The notes under the pieces: generated by a model
Seen by the model: the letters and a program-made list of their open reading frames with translations, nothing else
Told to the model about the DNA's origin: nothing
The model's database searches: none
Position numbers and translations under genes: made by a program
NCBI RefSeq assembly: GCF_001661265.1
Contig: NW_017566992.1
Span: 589,514-653,513 of the forward strand
DNA length: 64,000 nucleotides
Direction: 5' to 3'
DNA from: Saitoella complicata NRRL Y-17804
Taxonomy: Eukaryota; Ascomycota; Saitoellomycetes; Saitoellales; Saitoellaceae
In this document: positions 32,401-42,410 of the stretch, one piece after another
Numbering within the stretch: position 1 is the stretch's first letter
Layout: each line of letters opens with the position of its first letter

Positions 32401-32870
32401 GTCCTTGCAGCTCAATCTCAATCTCTGCCTCACTGTAGCCATGCTTGACGAACTCGGACACATCCTTCGCACGTCCCAGGTAACTCGGTGCATACCCCAA
32501 TCCAAGACAAATGGCGCATACAATCGTAGACTTTCCAGTGCCGTTTGGTCCAATGATCATGTTCAAGTTAGGCCCGGGCCGAAACTCTGTCTGATCATAT
32601 GTAAGAAAATGGTCCAGCGTTACCCGGACAATGGAGCCGGGAAGGTATCTATGGCCTTGTTAGAGCCGAGATTTCAGAAGTAGGTGGAGTGAGAACCAAC
32701 TTGTCATCTTGCGAATTACATTCGGCCACATTAGACATGCGCTGCCTTTTTCGCACAGGCAATGGCGTGGTGGATGCCGTGTCATCCGGGACATCGCCGG
32801 AGAATTCCGGAGTAACGCTGTCCTCCACCTCTGAACCATCATCTTCGTCGTCACGTAGCCGGCGAGGCAT
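29423..32870 (-). CDS. SMC5: SMC5, structural maintenance of chromosomes protein 5
   Basis: ATPase of the Smc5-Smc6 complex, acting in recombination repair and resolution of chromosome links. Exons 32870-32701 and 32648-29423 give 1131 residues. The order is an acidic N-tail, YLPGSIVRVTLDHFLTYD and Walker A IIGPNGTGKST (about residue 90), a long coiled coil, the hinge (about 440-640, with YLEGPKPVLNALCHMV and VHYTINRSRYGRKE), a second coiled coil, the signature SGGERSVSTIMYLMALQ, and Walker B FRVVDEINQGMDPRNER, wording specific to SMC5. All head motifs are intact. The intron donor is the weak GTTGGT at 32700, chosen because it alone continues QDDK into YLPGS. Nuclear. Divergent from fumarase. 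Confidence 0.95.
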
Positions 32871-33199
32871 TGCACAGGGCTCCTTCGTTCGTATCTCACG
32901 ATCCTTGCGGTTTCACTTTTGGCGGACGCGACCCCAGATGTACGTGGGTGAACGCGTCGTGCAGTTAGGGACGATTGATGCTCCGGTGACATCTGAATAC
33001 AAGGAACCTACTTTTAAGATATATTTAGCCCTTTTACTGGGCGTGAATGCACGACCTTGACACTGCGGAACTGGCCGGGACACACAGCCGAAAACTGCCG
33101 AGGGGGTCCCCTTCAGCCCGACATTACTATAAGCAGTCTAGGAGACGCCCGACGTCGAAGTCTCGCTCCAGAGATCTGATCCGCTCGTAATACCCCACC
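32871..33199. promoter_or_regulatory. bidirectional promoter, SMC5 / fumarase
   Basis: A 329-bp interval between divergent start codons. It contains the AT-rich word AAGATATATTTAGCC near 33017 and no other named element. Confidence 0.4.
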
Positions 33200-34755
33200 A
33201 TGCTTCGCAGACTGCCTGTCGCACGATTGACCGCTCGTGCAATTGCTCCCAAGCGTGTACGTCCTGATCCTCCTACCTGACTTGTTCCAGCGCTTACGCT
33301 TTCTCTCAGATCACTCCCGCCGCCGTCAGGACTTTCACCACCTCCTTCCCCGCCATGTCCCAGGAACAATTCCGTCGCGAGCGCGACACCTTCGGAGAGC
33401 TCCAGGTCCCTGCTGACCGCTACTGGGGTGCTCAGACTCAGCGTTCCCTCCAAAACTTCGACATTGGAGGTCCCACTGAGCGCATGCCTGCGCCTCTGAT
33501 CAAGGCTTTCGGTGTCTTGAAGAAGGCCGCTGCTACCGTCAACATGGAGTACGGCTTGGACCCCAAGGTCGGTAACGCTATCCGCGATGCTGCCGATGAG
33601 GTCATCTCCGGAAAGCTCCTCGACCACTTCCCTCTCGTGGTCTGGCAGACTGGTTCCGGTACCCAGTCCAACATGAACACCAACGAGGTCATCTCCAACC
33701 GTGCCATTGAGATGCTCGGCGGTGAGCTCGGCTCCAAGAAGCCCGTTCACCCCAACGACCACGTCAACATGTCCCAGTCCTCCAACGACACTTTCCCCAC
33801 CGCCATGCACGTCGCTGCGACCACTGAGATTGTCAACTCCCTCATCCCCTCCTTGAAGGGTCTTCACGAGGCTTTGGCTGCTAAGACTGAGGAATGGAAG
33901 GACATCATCAAGATCGGACGTACTCACTTGCAGGACGCTACCCCTCTTACCCTTGGCCAGGAGTTCTCCGGCTACGTTACCCAGATCGAGTACGGCATTG
34001 CCCGTGTCGAGGCTACCCTCCCCCGCCTTAAGCAGCTCGCTCAGGGTGGTACCGCCGTCGGTACTGGTTTGAACACCCGCAAGGGCTTCGACGAGAAGGT
34101 CGCTGCTGAGATCGCCAAGGAGACCGGCATTGACTTCGTCACCGCCCCCAACAAGTTCGAGGCCCTCGCTGCGCACGACGCCATCGTCGAGGCTTCCGGC
34201 GCTTTGAACGTCCTCGCCTGTTCCCTCATGAAGATCGCCAATGACATCCGTTACCTCGGATCCGGACCCCGTTGCGGTCTCGGTGAGTTGTCTCTCCCTG
34301 AGAACGAGCCCGGATCTTCCATCATGCCCGGAAAGGTCAACCCCACCCAGTGTGAGGCCATGACCATGGTCTGTGCCCAGGTCATTGGTAACAACACCGC
34401 CATCTCCATATCCGGTGCTTCCGGTCAGTTCGAGCTTAACGTGTTCAAGCCCGTCTTGATCCGCAACCTCCTCCAGTCCATCCGTCTCTTGGCTGACGCT
34501 TCCCGATCATTCACCAAGAACTGCGTCGTCGGCATCCAGGCCAACGAGTCCAACATCGCCAAGATCATGAAGGAGTCCCTCATGCTTGTCACTGCTTTGA
34601 ACCCCCACATTGGTTACGACAACGCTGCTGCGGCTGCCAAGAACGCCCACAAGAAGGGTATCACTTTGAAGGAGTCTGCTTTGCAGTTGAACTTGTTGAC
34701 TTCTGAGCAATTCGACCAGTGGGTCAGGCCTGAGAACATGATCGGCCCCAAATAA
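33200..34755 (+). CDS. FUM1: fumarate hydratase, class II
   Basis: Tetrameric TCA-cycle enzyme converting fumarate to malate. Exon 1 (33200-33256, [19 protein letters not shown]) is a typical mitochondrial presequence; a 53-nt intron leads to exon 2 (33310-34755), total 500 residues. The mature part starts near [25 protein letters not shown]. Catalytic landmarks are [43 protein letters not shown] and the signature [13 protein letters not shown]. An internal ATG at 33355 in good context would give a 448-residue cytosolic form, in line with the known dual location of fumarase in fungi. Codon bias is strong, and it leaves a long antisense open frame that I treat as a shadow. Confidence 0.97.
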
Positions 34756-35023
34756 ATAAACTGAAGGAGGGTCTTGTTTGAGTAATGATGCGCCTGGTGT
34801 GTACGGATAGAAGTAGTAGTGTCTCGGATAAAATCAATTATTGCTGTCATTGACATCTTGTGCGTTCAGTTTGACTCGTACCTTGGGTCTGTAACTTCAA
34901 TGTATTTGCTTCTAAAAATATGGATTATCATCTCGACCCCAATAAGAATATCTAAAAACAAAACGCCGAACCAATGTCCTTTACCAGAGCCAGCTGGATA
35001 TATGTTCTCCCCCTATATCCCTC
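34756..35023. other. convergent 3' regions, fumarase / RhoGEF
   Basis: A 268-bp interval with no gene. AT-rich words (AAAATATGG, AATAAGAATATC) in 34910-34960 could serve transcript 3' ends. Confidence 0.4.
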
Positions 35024-36438
35024 TCACGACAACCCTCCCTGCAACCACACATCCATCCATCCTCTATCCGTACCCTCTTTCTTCACCCATCTCACTCCGA
35101 TCTCGCCCGTCTTCACATCCTGGCTCGCAACCTCCACCCAACCATCCTTCTCGGCTCTCCGCGAATTCACTACCCTCTCAACCCCACCAAGTGCCTTCCA
35201 CTGCGGTCCAGCGCCTTTCTCCGACGACGTAGATTGCGCACCCCAAATCACAATCCCATCATTGCACAACACACACCAACCCTTACTGACGTCCTTCCCA
35301 AACAGCGTCAGCCCCTTCTTCTCGAACTTGAGCTTGACGCCCGCGTCGAAGATGATTCTCCGCCTCTTCCGTACAGCCAAGACAAAGTCGAACGGTGTCA
35401 ACTTTCTCTCGACTTGCCGCAGATTCTGATATTCTTCCTCTTGTGCTTTCGCGTTCTGTACGTCCTCGCATGCGGCTTTAGCGGCAGAGTATGCTTCGCG
35501 AACGGTGCGCCAGGCATCGTTGCTGAGGTGAGGTGGCGTGACCAGGAGGAGACGGCTGAGGAGTAACGGGTAACGTGTCAACCGCTGGAAGGGAGCTAAG
35601 AGTCGAGTAGACGGCGTCAGGTTGCTCGTGGTTGAGGTTTGTAGATTCGCAGTGCAGTATTGCAACGTGGGAAGAAGGAGGATGTAGGGTGTGTACAGTG
35701 CCGCTAACCGGGGTAGGTGGTCGCACAGCTCCTGTATCGGGGTAAATGTGCTTCTCAATGCCTGTAAGGTACATTAGCTATCATCGCACGAAACAGTGCG
35801 CTGAAATCTACCGTTAACAGTTGTGCATGAAACCGAATCATCTGCTCTAAGCATGCGAATCCCCTTTCCACGTCCCGCAACAACCCAGTCTTATGTGCAT
35901 TCTCCTGCATCGGCTTCACGATGTCGATATGGATTCCGCGCAACTCTATGTAGTAACTCTCCTCACTCGTCAAGATCTCTCGCGTGATGGCTTCACGTTC
36001 ATGCATGATCGACTTTGGCGGGATGGGAGGAGGTGGTCCACTCTGTAAACTCGACGAATCCGATACAGCGCGTTTGTGCAGTGAACCTTGGTCGATGACA
36101 GGAGTGGACGGGTAAGAGAGCCCGTCACTCCCACGTAAGCATTCGTCGTCTCCATATTCATCGATGATGTCGAGTGCGTCGATGGGTGAAGTACACACAC
36201 CCGAATCGCGATGAACTGGAACAGGCATGTTATGCTTCGCACTCTGCCGAAACGCCGAATTCGTATTGGTATCAATTGTCAATCGTCTACTTTCAGGAGA
36301 CATCGGTGACGGCGGTAATGGACCTCCGTAATGCGTCACTGGTCTTGAGCGTGGTCCGCGAGGTGGAGTCGCTGGAAGGGGTTTACTTCGCCGAACGTGC
36401 GGTGAGCGATGTAGAGGAAGTGTTGGAGGGGTCGACAT
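35024..36438 (-). CDS. RhoGEF (DH domain) protein
   Basis: Predicted guanine nucleotide exchange factor for a Rho/Cdc42 GTPase. Exons 36438-35812 and 35761-35024 give 454 residues. The first 130 residues are Pro/Ser-rich and basic, with SRPVTHYGGPLPPSPMSPES and a PPPPIPPK motif that could bind an SH3 domain. The DH domain spans about 140-320: REAITREILTSEESYYIELR (CR1), LLLPTLQYCTANLQ and RLLAPFQRLTRYPLLLSRLL (CR3, the QRxxRYPLLL hallmark). A shortened PH-like segment follows (RRIIFDAGVKLKFEKKGLTLFGKD...KGWCVLCNDGIVIWG). It is small for a fungal RhoGEF and has no other domain that would name the partner. Confidence 0.85.
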
Positions 36439-37050
36439 CCTGATTTATGTAGTCGAACGGAAGATTGGGGTAAGGAGGTGAGGGTCGCGACGGAGTAGAC
36501 GGACGGGTCGTCACCGATAGGACGGGTAGGAGCAATACTGTACGGCTTGTTCGCCCAACACGTTCGTGTAGAGTATGCTCCCGCACTGAGGGGCCGGGTG
36601 AGCTGAGGTGGTGAGCGTCACGGGCCGCAATTTACCAGCCGGCCTGTGTCACAATGACTGAAAAGACTGAAGCGACAGTGAACCCTCAAATCGATACAGT
36701 GACTACGGCTGCAAAAGTCTCACAGCAGTAAATGTTTGTTTGTTTTGTGTGCCGTAGAACGAAGCACAGCCAACGCCAGAACGCGCCCAGATTCAGCCAG
36801 CCGACAAGCACGAGCTTAACTTCGACCGCTGGATTGGGCGACAGTCGAGTCAATTGACAGGATTCTTCGAAGATAGAGTAAATCTGTAAACTAACTGCTC
36901 GCCAAGTTCTTCGAAGGACGGGAAGGTTGGGAACACACGTGCCGGGGAATCTCGGTGCCTGATCCTCAAAGTCCATGGGCATTCCACCGACGGACGTATC
37001 GACAATTCACCGACCCTTGTCTTCCCTTCTGTAGCTATATCACAACCGGC
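36439..37050. promoter_or_regulatory. divergent promoter region, RhoGEF / TACO1
   Basis: A 612-bp stretch without a supported gene. Antisense frames at 36686-37365 overlap the TACO1 5' end and have no family features. Confidence 0.35.
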
Positions 37051-37905
37051 ATGACCAGACTGCGGACAGTGCTCTCCCTCTGCCACTGCCCACCCAGAAT
37101 CATCAGGGCTGCACAGTTCTCCCCCAACATTCCCATACGCTCCTTCGCATCCAGTCCCACCGCCCTCGCAGGCCACAACAAATGGTCCAAAATCCGACAT
37201 AAGAAAGGCGCCGCCGACGCCCAAAAGTCCGTGACCTTTTCCAAACTCGCGAAAGAAATAACCTCTGCTGCCAAAGCCGGCGGCACAAACCCCGCCGATA
37301 ACCTCCGACTCGCAGGACTCATTGCGAACGCCAAGAAGCTGTTCATGCCCAAAGACAAAATTCAAGCCGCAATTAAAAGGGGAAGTGGAATCAAGGAGGG
37401 GGGTGCGGCGTTGGAGGAGGCGACGTTTGAGGCACTCGGGCCGGGTGGGGTCGCGTTGATCATTGAGGGGTTGACAGATAATAAAACGAGGGCAAATAAG
37501 AGTGTGCAGTACATTTTGAAGGGGTGTGGGGCACGGAGTACACCTACTGCGTTTTTCTTTGACCGGAAGGGTCGTGTGACACTTTCCAGTGGTCCAAATG
37601 GGACACGGTTAAGCACGGACGGTGTATTTGACGATGCGCTTGAAGCGGGAGCGGAGGATGTGGGGCCTGTTGAGGAGGATGGAACTGTTGAGGTTATCTG
37701 TGAGCCGGATAATACGGGTTCGATTGGGAAAGCGTTCAAGGAGAAGGGGTATGATGTTACAGGAGTTGAGTTGGCGTGGATCAAAAAGGAGGACACACAG
37801 GTCACAATTCAGGAGGGGAGTGAAGAGGAGCAACTGTTCGAAGAGTTGCTTGAAAAACTGGAGGGGGATGCCGATGTCGTAAGAGTATGGCACAACGCCG
37901 CATGA
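37051..37905 (+). CDS. TACO1/YebC-family mitochondrial translation factor
   Basis: YebC-family protein; mitochondrial members promote translation of particular mRNAs (human TACO1 for COX1) and ease ribosome stalling. Single exon, 284 residues from the ATG at 37051, where MTRLRTVLSLCHCPPRIIRAA looks like a presequence; the frame is open 32 codons further without character. The conserved start of the mature protein, AGHNKWSKIRHKKGAADAQK, is present, then FSKLAKEITSAAKAGG, ANAKKLFMPKDKIQAAIKRG, YEALGPGGVALIIE-type wording and the domain 2/3 stretch GCGARSTPTAFFFDRKGRV. A poly-acidic segment closes the protein. Base composition turns G-rich at third positions after about 37380, unlike the C-rich first half. 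Confidence 0.92.
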   Translation: MTRLRTVLSLCHCPPRIIRAAQFSPNIPIRSFASSPTALAGHNKWSKIRHKKGAADAQKSVTFSKLAKEITSAAKAGGTNPADNLRLAGLIANAKKLFMPKDKIQAAIKRGSGIKEGGAALEEATFEALGPGGVALIIEGLTDNKTRANKSVQYILKGCGARSTPTAFFFDRKGRVTLSSGPNGTRLSTDGVFDDALEAGAEDVGPVEEDGTVEVICEPDNTGSIGKAFKEKGYDVTGVELAWIKKEDTQVTIQEGSEEEQLFEELLEKLEGDADVVRVWHNAA

Positions 37906-38267
37906 GTCCCCAACACAGTTGCGATATGTTGGGATAGTCACTGCAACGACAGCTGGCCTGCTGCAGTGAGCCATTTGGAAAATAGAGCACGCATACATCT
38001 CCGTCCTCACCTGGAACAGTAGCATACATAGCACGGGTACGAGACGAGCAGTGACAGCTGTCTGCAATCCGCCGATGTCATCCCTGAATATCGGTGCTAC
38101 GTCATCGAGCCATTATGTCGTGGCGCGGGCTGGCGAGGGTTGGCCATGACATCACAGGGAAGCCAGGGTCCACCCCCCGCACATAAATACCCTCCCATCT
38201 CCCTCCTTCTCACTCCTCCTCACACAAACACTCCCACACAAACAACTACTACTACTACTACTACAAC
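37906..38267 (+). promoter_or_regulatory. upstream region of the HSP12-like gene
   Basis: A 362-bp interval. A TATA-like CATAAATA lies at 38182-38189, about 80 bp before the ATG, followed by a C/T-rich leader and a (TAC)n/(ACT)n run just before the start. I searched for stress-response AGGGG/CCCCT and heat-shock GAAnnTTC words and saw none. Confidence 0.5.
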
Positions 38268-38744
38268 ATGTCTGACTTCGGCCGCAAGGATCTTACTGAG
38301 CAGGTTCACGACAAGGTCAAGCCTGACTCCCAGAAGTCTTACCTTGAGCAAGCCGGCGACGCCCTCTCCGGCGCCTACGACCGCGTCGCTGCCGCTGTCG
38401 TTCCCGCAGAGAACAAGTCCACTTCTCAGTCCGCCGCTGACTCCCTCCGCGGTACCAACGATGACGCCAAGGCTGAGGGTAACTCCCTCTACGATACCGT
38501 TGCGTCTGGATTGACCAACGTCAAGGATTCTCTTGGTCTCGGCTCCGATACCGGCCGTAAGAGCTGGACTACGGAGGCGAAGGAGGAGTTGACTCCCGAG
38601 TCCCAGAAGTCTTATTTGGACAAGGCGAAGGAGGGTGTTACCGATACTGCTGATAAGTTGGCTGGTGGGTTGCAGACGGATGATTCCAAGTCTGCTGGTC
38701 AGGCTACTTTTGACAAGCTCCGTCGGGAGAAGGATTCTGCCTAA
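38268..38744 (+). CDS. HSP9/HSP12-family protein with two tandem domains
   Basis: Small hydrophilic stress protein family, intrinsically disordered and membrane-stabilising in yeast Hsp12. Single exon, 158 residues. Repeat 1 (residues 1-62) begins SDFGRKDLTEQVHDKVKPDS and contains QKSYLEQAGDALSGAYDR; repeat 2 (about 92-155) begins SDTGRKSWTTEAKEELTPES and contains QKSYLDKAKEGVTDTADK. Each ends in a matching SxxSAxxxxFDKLR / STSQSAADSLRG segment. Known family members are about 80-110 residues with one unit, so this looks like an internal duplication. There is no Cys and little hydrophobic residue content, as expected. Abundant stress or stationary-phase expression is inferred from codon use and family. 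Confidence 0.88.
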   Translation: MSDFGRKDLTEQVHDKVKPDSQKSYLEQAGDALSGAYDRVAAAVVPAENKSTSQSAADSLRGTNDDAKAEGNSLYDTVASGLTNVKDSLGLGSDTGRKSWTTEAKEELTPESQKSYLDKAKEGVTDTADKLAGGLQTDDSKSAGQATFDKLRREKDSA

Positions 38745-39434
38745 ATGCAGGGTTGTATGAAAGAGTACGATATGAGTATGGATAAGGACAAGGATGAACG
38801 AAGGACATTAGTGATACCCGCCTTTCTCTTTTTGGGTCTGATTATGGTGATTTTGGGGATTATTTGGGACGGAACATTTTTTGGGAAGCTCTTCATCAAG
38901 GCGACTGCGAAGACGGTTGTTTAATATGATGATCTTGTTTTCTATAGTTTGGTGTGCAATCTGTAAGTGTTAAGCCCATTCTCAATCACCTATTTGCGTC
39001 GACGTTGCCTCTAGGATAGCAAGCTTAAGGGTACTTCAACCTTCCAAAGCACATCGAGCTTGACGATGTAACTGTCCTTTTGATATCGTGCAATCCCTAC
39101 TGACTCCAAAACTGACCTTGCAGCTTCTTGCACAAACAATACGGTCAGGCGAGTTGTGTCGAACAACTTTGAGTGAGTTGCTGTGGCAAATGTGCAAAGC
39201 CTTCTGATGTCGCGAGCCTGCCAGGCCGCTGAGTGAACTCAAAAAAAATCGAACGATCAAACGTGCACGACAAGACCAGCGCGTACGAACAATGATTATA
39301 CACTTTTCCCATTCTAGACAGCTATTCTCATGCCCGAACAAGTCTTCAACACCACCTCAACCTCCAACATACATTTTCCAGTATGGTATATCCACTTCCC
39401 CACACACCCTCCAACACATTCCAACAGAAACATC
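38745..39434. other. intergenic, 690 bp, no recognisable gene
   Basis: 3' region of the HSP12-like gene and of the convergent ATP synthase d gene. No coding frame with family character and no RNA gene were seen. Confidence 0.4.
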
Positions 39435-40015
39435 TTACATAAGGGAAAGATCTCCGAACTTCTCCTGGTAACCCTTGATGGCCCACCTTCCGCGGGAAAC
39501 CATATCCTCGGTCTTCTTCTCGATCTCGGGAGCGGCCTTGACCAAGTCGTCGACGGAGACGTCCTCCCAGGGACGGGCGTTCTTGATGTTGTCCAAGGTC
39601 CTCTGGAGGTCCTGGAGCTCGATGTCGACCTTCTTGGCGGTAAGCTCAGCGTTCTCGACCTATGTCATCGAATTAGTAATTGTCCTCCAATTGACGACTA
39701 CCGCATTCTATAACATACAGCCTTGGCCTCGAAAGCCTCAATGGCCTTGATCTGGGCGTTCACGTCGTAGGTGACGGGCTTGAAGGCCTTGTAGGACTTC
39801 TCGATCTCGTCGACGACGGATTGGTTCTTGAGGACGGAGCGGTAGTGAGCGAAGTCGATGTCGGTCTTCTGCTCGGAAAGGGACTGAACCTTGCGAGCAG
39901 CGTTGTTGGCGCGTTCACGGAAGGACTTGATGGAGCCGACGGTAGCGGCGGAGAGGCCGAGGCCGGAGGAGAGCTTCTGCCAGTTGACGGATTGAACGAC
40001 GGATCGGGCGGCCAT
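39435..40015 (-). CDS. ATP7: ATP synthase subunit d, mitochondrial
   Basis: Peripheral-stalk subunit of the F1Fo ATP synthase in the inner membrane. Exons 40015-39719 and 39659-39435 give 173 residues (yeast Atp7 has 174). The start MAARSVVQSVNWQKLSSGLGLSAATVGSIKSFRERANNA is the family signature. The helical middle (SVLKNQSVVDEIEKSYKAFKPVTYDV) and the end (RPWEDVSVDDLVKAAPEIEKK...MVSRGRWAIKGYQEKFGDLSLM) are also canonical. The 59-nt intron leaves EAKA joined to VENAELTAKKVD. A further intron in the 5' leader touches the start codon. Codon use suggests strong expression. Confidence 0.95.
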
Positions 40016-40090
40016 CTAGGGAGTGTTAGAGATCGAACAGATCAAAAAGAAACGAAAGCAGAGCTTCAATTGCTCTCCCCGGACACGTAC
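40016..40090 (-). other. probable 5'-UTR intron of ATP7 ending at the start codon
   Basis: On the minus strand GTACGTG begins at 40090 and CCCTAG ends at 40016, directly before the ATG at 40015. Length 75 nt, typical of introns here. Read from splice signals only; transcript data would decide. Confidence 0.5.
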
Positions 40091-40271
40091 CTTTATTACT
40101 TTATGAGTGAAGAGTGATCGATGATGTTGCAGCTGTCGTTTTGCAGGCGCCCCGCTAGCCCGGCACAATGCATATTAAATAAAGCTTAACATCAATAGGA
40201 TTAAATCATCGAATAACGCTCAAACGCCGTAAAGCTAAACACAACCCATTACTCCAAGTGTCCGATCTCAG

Positions 40272-42169
40272 TCAAAACATAGTACCAAGGTCATCATTCC
40301 GCTTCCTCGGACTTTGGCTTCTTCCTCTACCAGCCGCTCCTCCTCCGGGCATGCCCTCTTCGGGGCGATATTTGTAGGTAAATCCGACAAAGGCACTCCT
40401 TCTTCCGTTACCATTCGCGCGATCATCCATAGCCTCCAAAGCGTCCTTCTTGTCGTACACCTCCTTGTACTTGGCCATATCCTCCTCGTTCGAGAAGTCA
40501 TCGAAATAGCCAACGTCAGTGTCAGAGTTCAAGTCTGGAACGAAGGGAGTACGGGTACGGCGAGCAACAACATGTGGCCATGAAAGCGGGGCAAACCATG
40601 GATGGGTCTGAATGGTCTCGAGATCGCTCAGACGCTCGGCACGCGTCGCGATAAGTGCGGAGATAAAGTCCCATGACTCGTCCTGCAGGTTGAACTCGAG
40701 ATCCTCCTCCCTGGTATACTCTGGCCTCCTCAACACCTTCCTCCAGTTACGGACGTTCGCCCACGTCTCGTTCATTGTGGCACCGCTGAACGGAGGGAAA
40801 CCGGCCAGCATCTCGAAGACGACACATCCAACACTCCACCAATCGACTGTCAGGTCGTATTTCTCTCCGCGAAGTACTTCAGGCGCCATGTAGTCTGGTG
40901 AGCCAACAACTGATTGTGCGTAGGTCGGTTCCGAACGACGAAGGGAGCGGTAGAGAGAACGACGCTCCAAGGTTGTACGGTCTGGGACGTGGAGATCCTT
41001 GACAGCTTCAAGCTTGACACGCATGCTCTTGATACGGTCAGGACTCAAGGCACCAGTCGACAACCCAAAGTCCGTTAGCTTGATGTGGCCAGTGGAGTCG
41101 ATGAGGAAGTTCTCCGGCTTAAGGTCACGATGGATATACCCCAGCCTGTGCAACTCATTCACAGCGATCAACATCTCTGCGGCATAGAACTTGGCGTGGC
41201 GATCGTGCAGGACTCCGGACGAATTGAGAAGCGTACGGAAGTCTCCTCCAGGAACATACTCCATGGCAAGGTAGATATATGCTGGATCTTGGAATGCATA
41301 CAGAAGCTTCACCAACCACGGTGACTTTCCTTGAGTCAGTACATCCCTCTCCACCAGGATATGACGCGTCTCATCAAGCTTATCCAACAAAGCCTTGCTC
41401 ATCTTCTTCAACGCAACGACCTCGGCGGTGTCACGCTTGCGAGCGAGATAAACTGCTCCGTAACCGCCTTGACCGACTTGAGCAATTACGCCAAAATCGC
41501 CATATCGGACCTTCACGCGTCTCTTTCGTAGAGCCACCCGCTCGGCGCCAAGATAGCGTTTTACGTTTGATTGATAGGTCACGTCCGCTGGATCAGGATT
41601 GTCACGCTTGAATGCGCTCAGTCGTTGTTGACGAGCGGCGAGATAGTGTAGGAGATCGAAGTAATGGTCAAGGAAGTCTGTAAATCTGTCAGCTTACATC
41701 ACTGGAAACTGCATGAAAGAGACGTACAAAGATTGGCAACTGTAGCCATGCGCTTCACCTCTGGCTTCAGCAAGATTTCCATCTCCTCATAGGTCAAACC
41801 TCGTCGAAGCGTTGACTTGTTAATACTTCGTTGCTGCGAATCATAGTTGTTGTCCGAGTCACCATTCTTTGTTGGTGAACGTCCTCGTACTGGGCTATAG
41901 TGTTCTGTATGCGTATCCTCCTTGATGTGACCTAACTTCTTATCCTTCGTGGGAGACCGTTCTCTGTCTCGTGTTGGAGAGCCCCCAAGTCTCAAGTTTT
42001 GCAGCGTTGAAGCAACCGACTCGACGGCTGACGAAGCATGGGAAAATAGGGAAGAGCGTGTAGGTGACGACGGGGAGGCAGTGGGGTATGAGCTGGTCTT
42101 TGTAGGCGACTTTGGCGAAGAAGTCAGCTGAGGTATGTTGGTATTCAGTGTTATCAACTTTCTGTCCAT
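40272..42169 (-). CDS. Dbf2/Sid2-type NDR-family protein kinase
   Basis: Ser/Thr kinase of the mitotic exit / septation initiation network, working with a Mob1 coactivator. Exons 42169-41728 and 41677-40272 give 615 residues. The N-tail is Ser/Thr-Pro-rich (SPTRSSLFS, SPVRGRSPTK), suiting CDK control. The Mob-binding region contains KRMATVANLYFLDHYFDLLHYLAARQQRL. Kinase motifs are GQGGYGAVYLAR, VALKKM, YIHRDLKPENFLID and LTDFGLS; an NDR-type insert precedes SVVGSPDYMAPEVL, which has the activation-loop Ser/Thr site. The C-terminal extension has FSNEEDMAKYKEV and FVGFTYKY, the NDR hydrophobic motif. Dbf2/Sid2 fits better than Orb6/Cbk1 because of YLAARQQR and the insert. Divergent from REC8. 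Confidence 0.9.
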
Positions 42170-42410
42170 TTTGGTTATCAATTGCAATGGTGTTGAATTG
42201 GTCGTTCTCTCCAATGTTGCGTCTCCCTCGTCGTGTTTACATGAACCGCGCGTTTCGCAATTAGCCAGGCCGCTGACGTCGTACAGTTCTCCTTGATTCC
42301 CAGTCCAGCTACACTCCACCAACACCAAGTTCGAGTCCCTTCCATTCTCTTTCACGTTCCTTCTCTTCTGTTTTTCTCTTGTTCGTTGATACCAGGATAC
42401 CCAGGACGTG
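42170..42410. promoter_or_regulatory. bidirectional promoter, Dbf2/Sid2-type kinase / REC8
   Basis: A 241-bp interval between the start codons of a mitotic-exit kinase and the meiotic kleisin. It includes CTGACGTCG (CRE-like) near 42272 and a T/C-rich tract just before REC8. Confidence 0.45.

Noticed and set aside
33127-34176. 349-residue minus-strand open frame across fumarase
   Set aside because: Same cause as in adenosine kinase; the product is a Gly/Leu/Val/Ser-rich sequence with no family features.
42325-42345. GTTCGAGTCCC, similar to a tRNA T-loop
   Set aside because: The preceding 60 bases do not fold as a tRNA, and the site lies in the REC8/kinase promoter.
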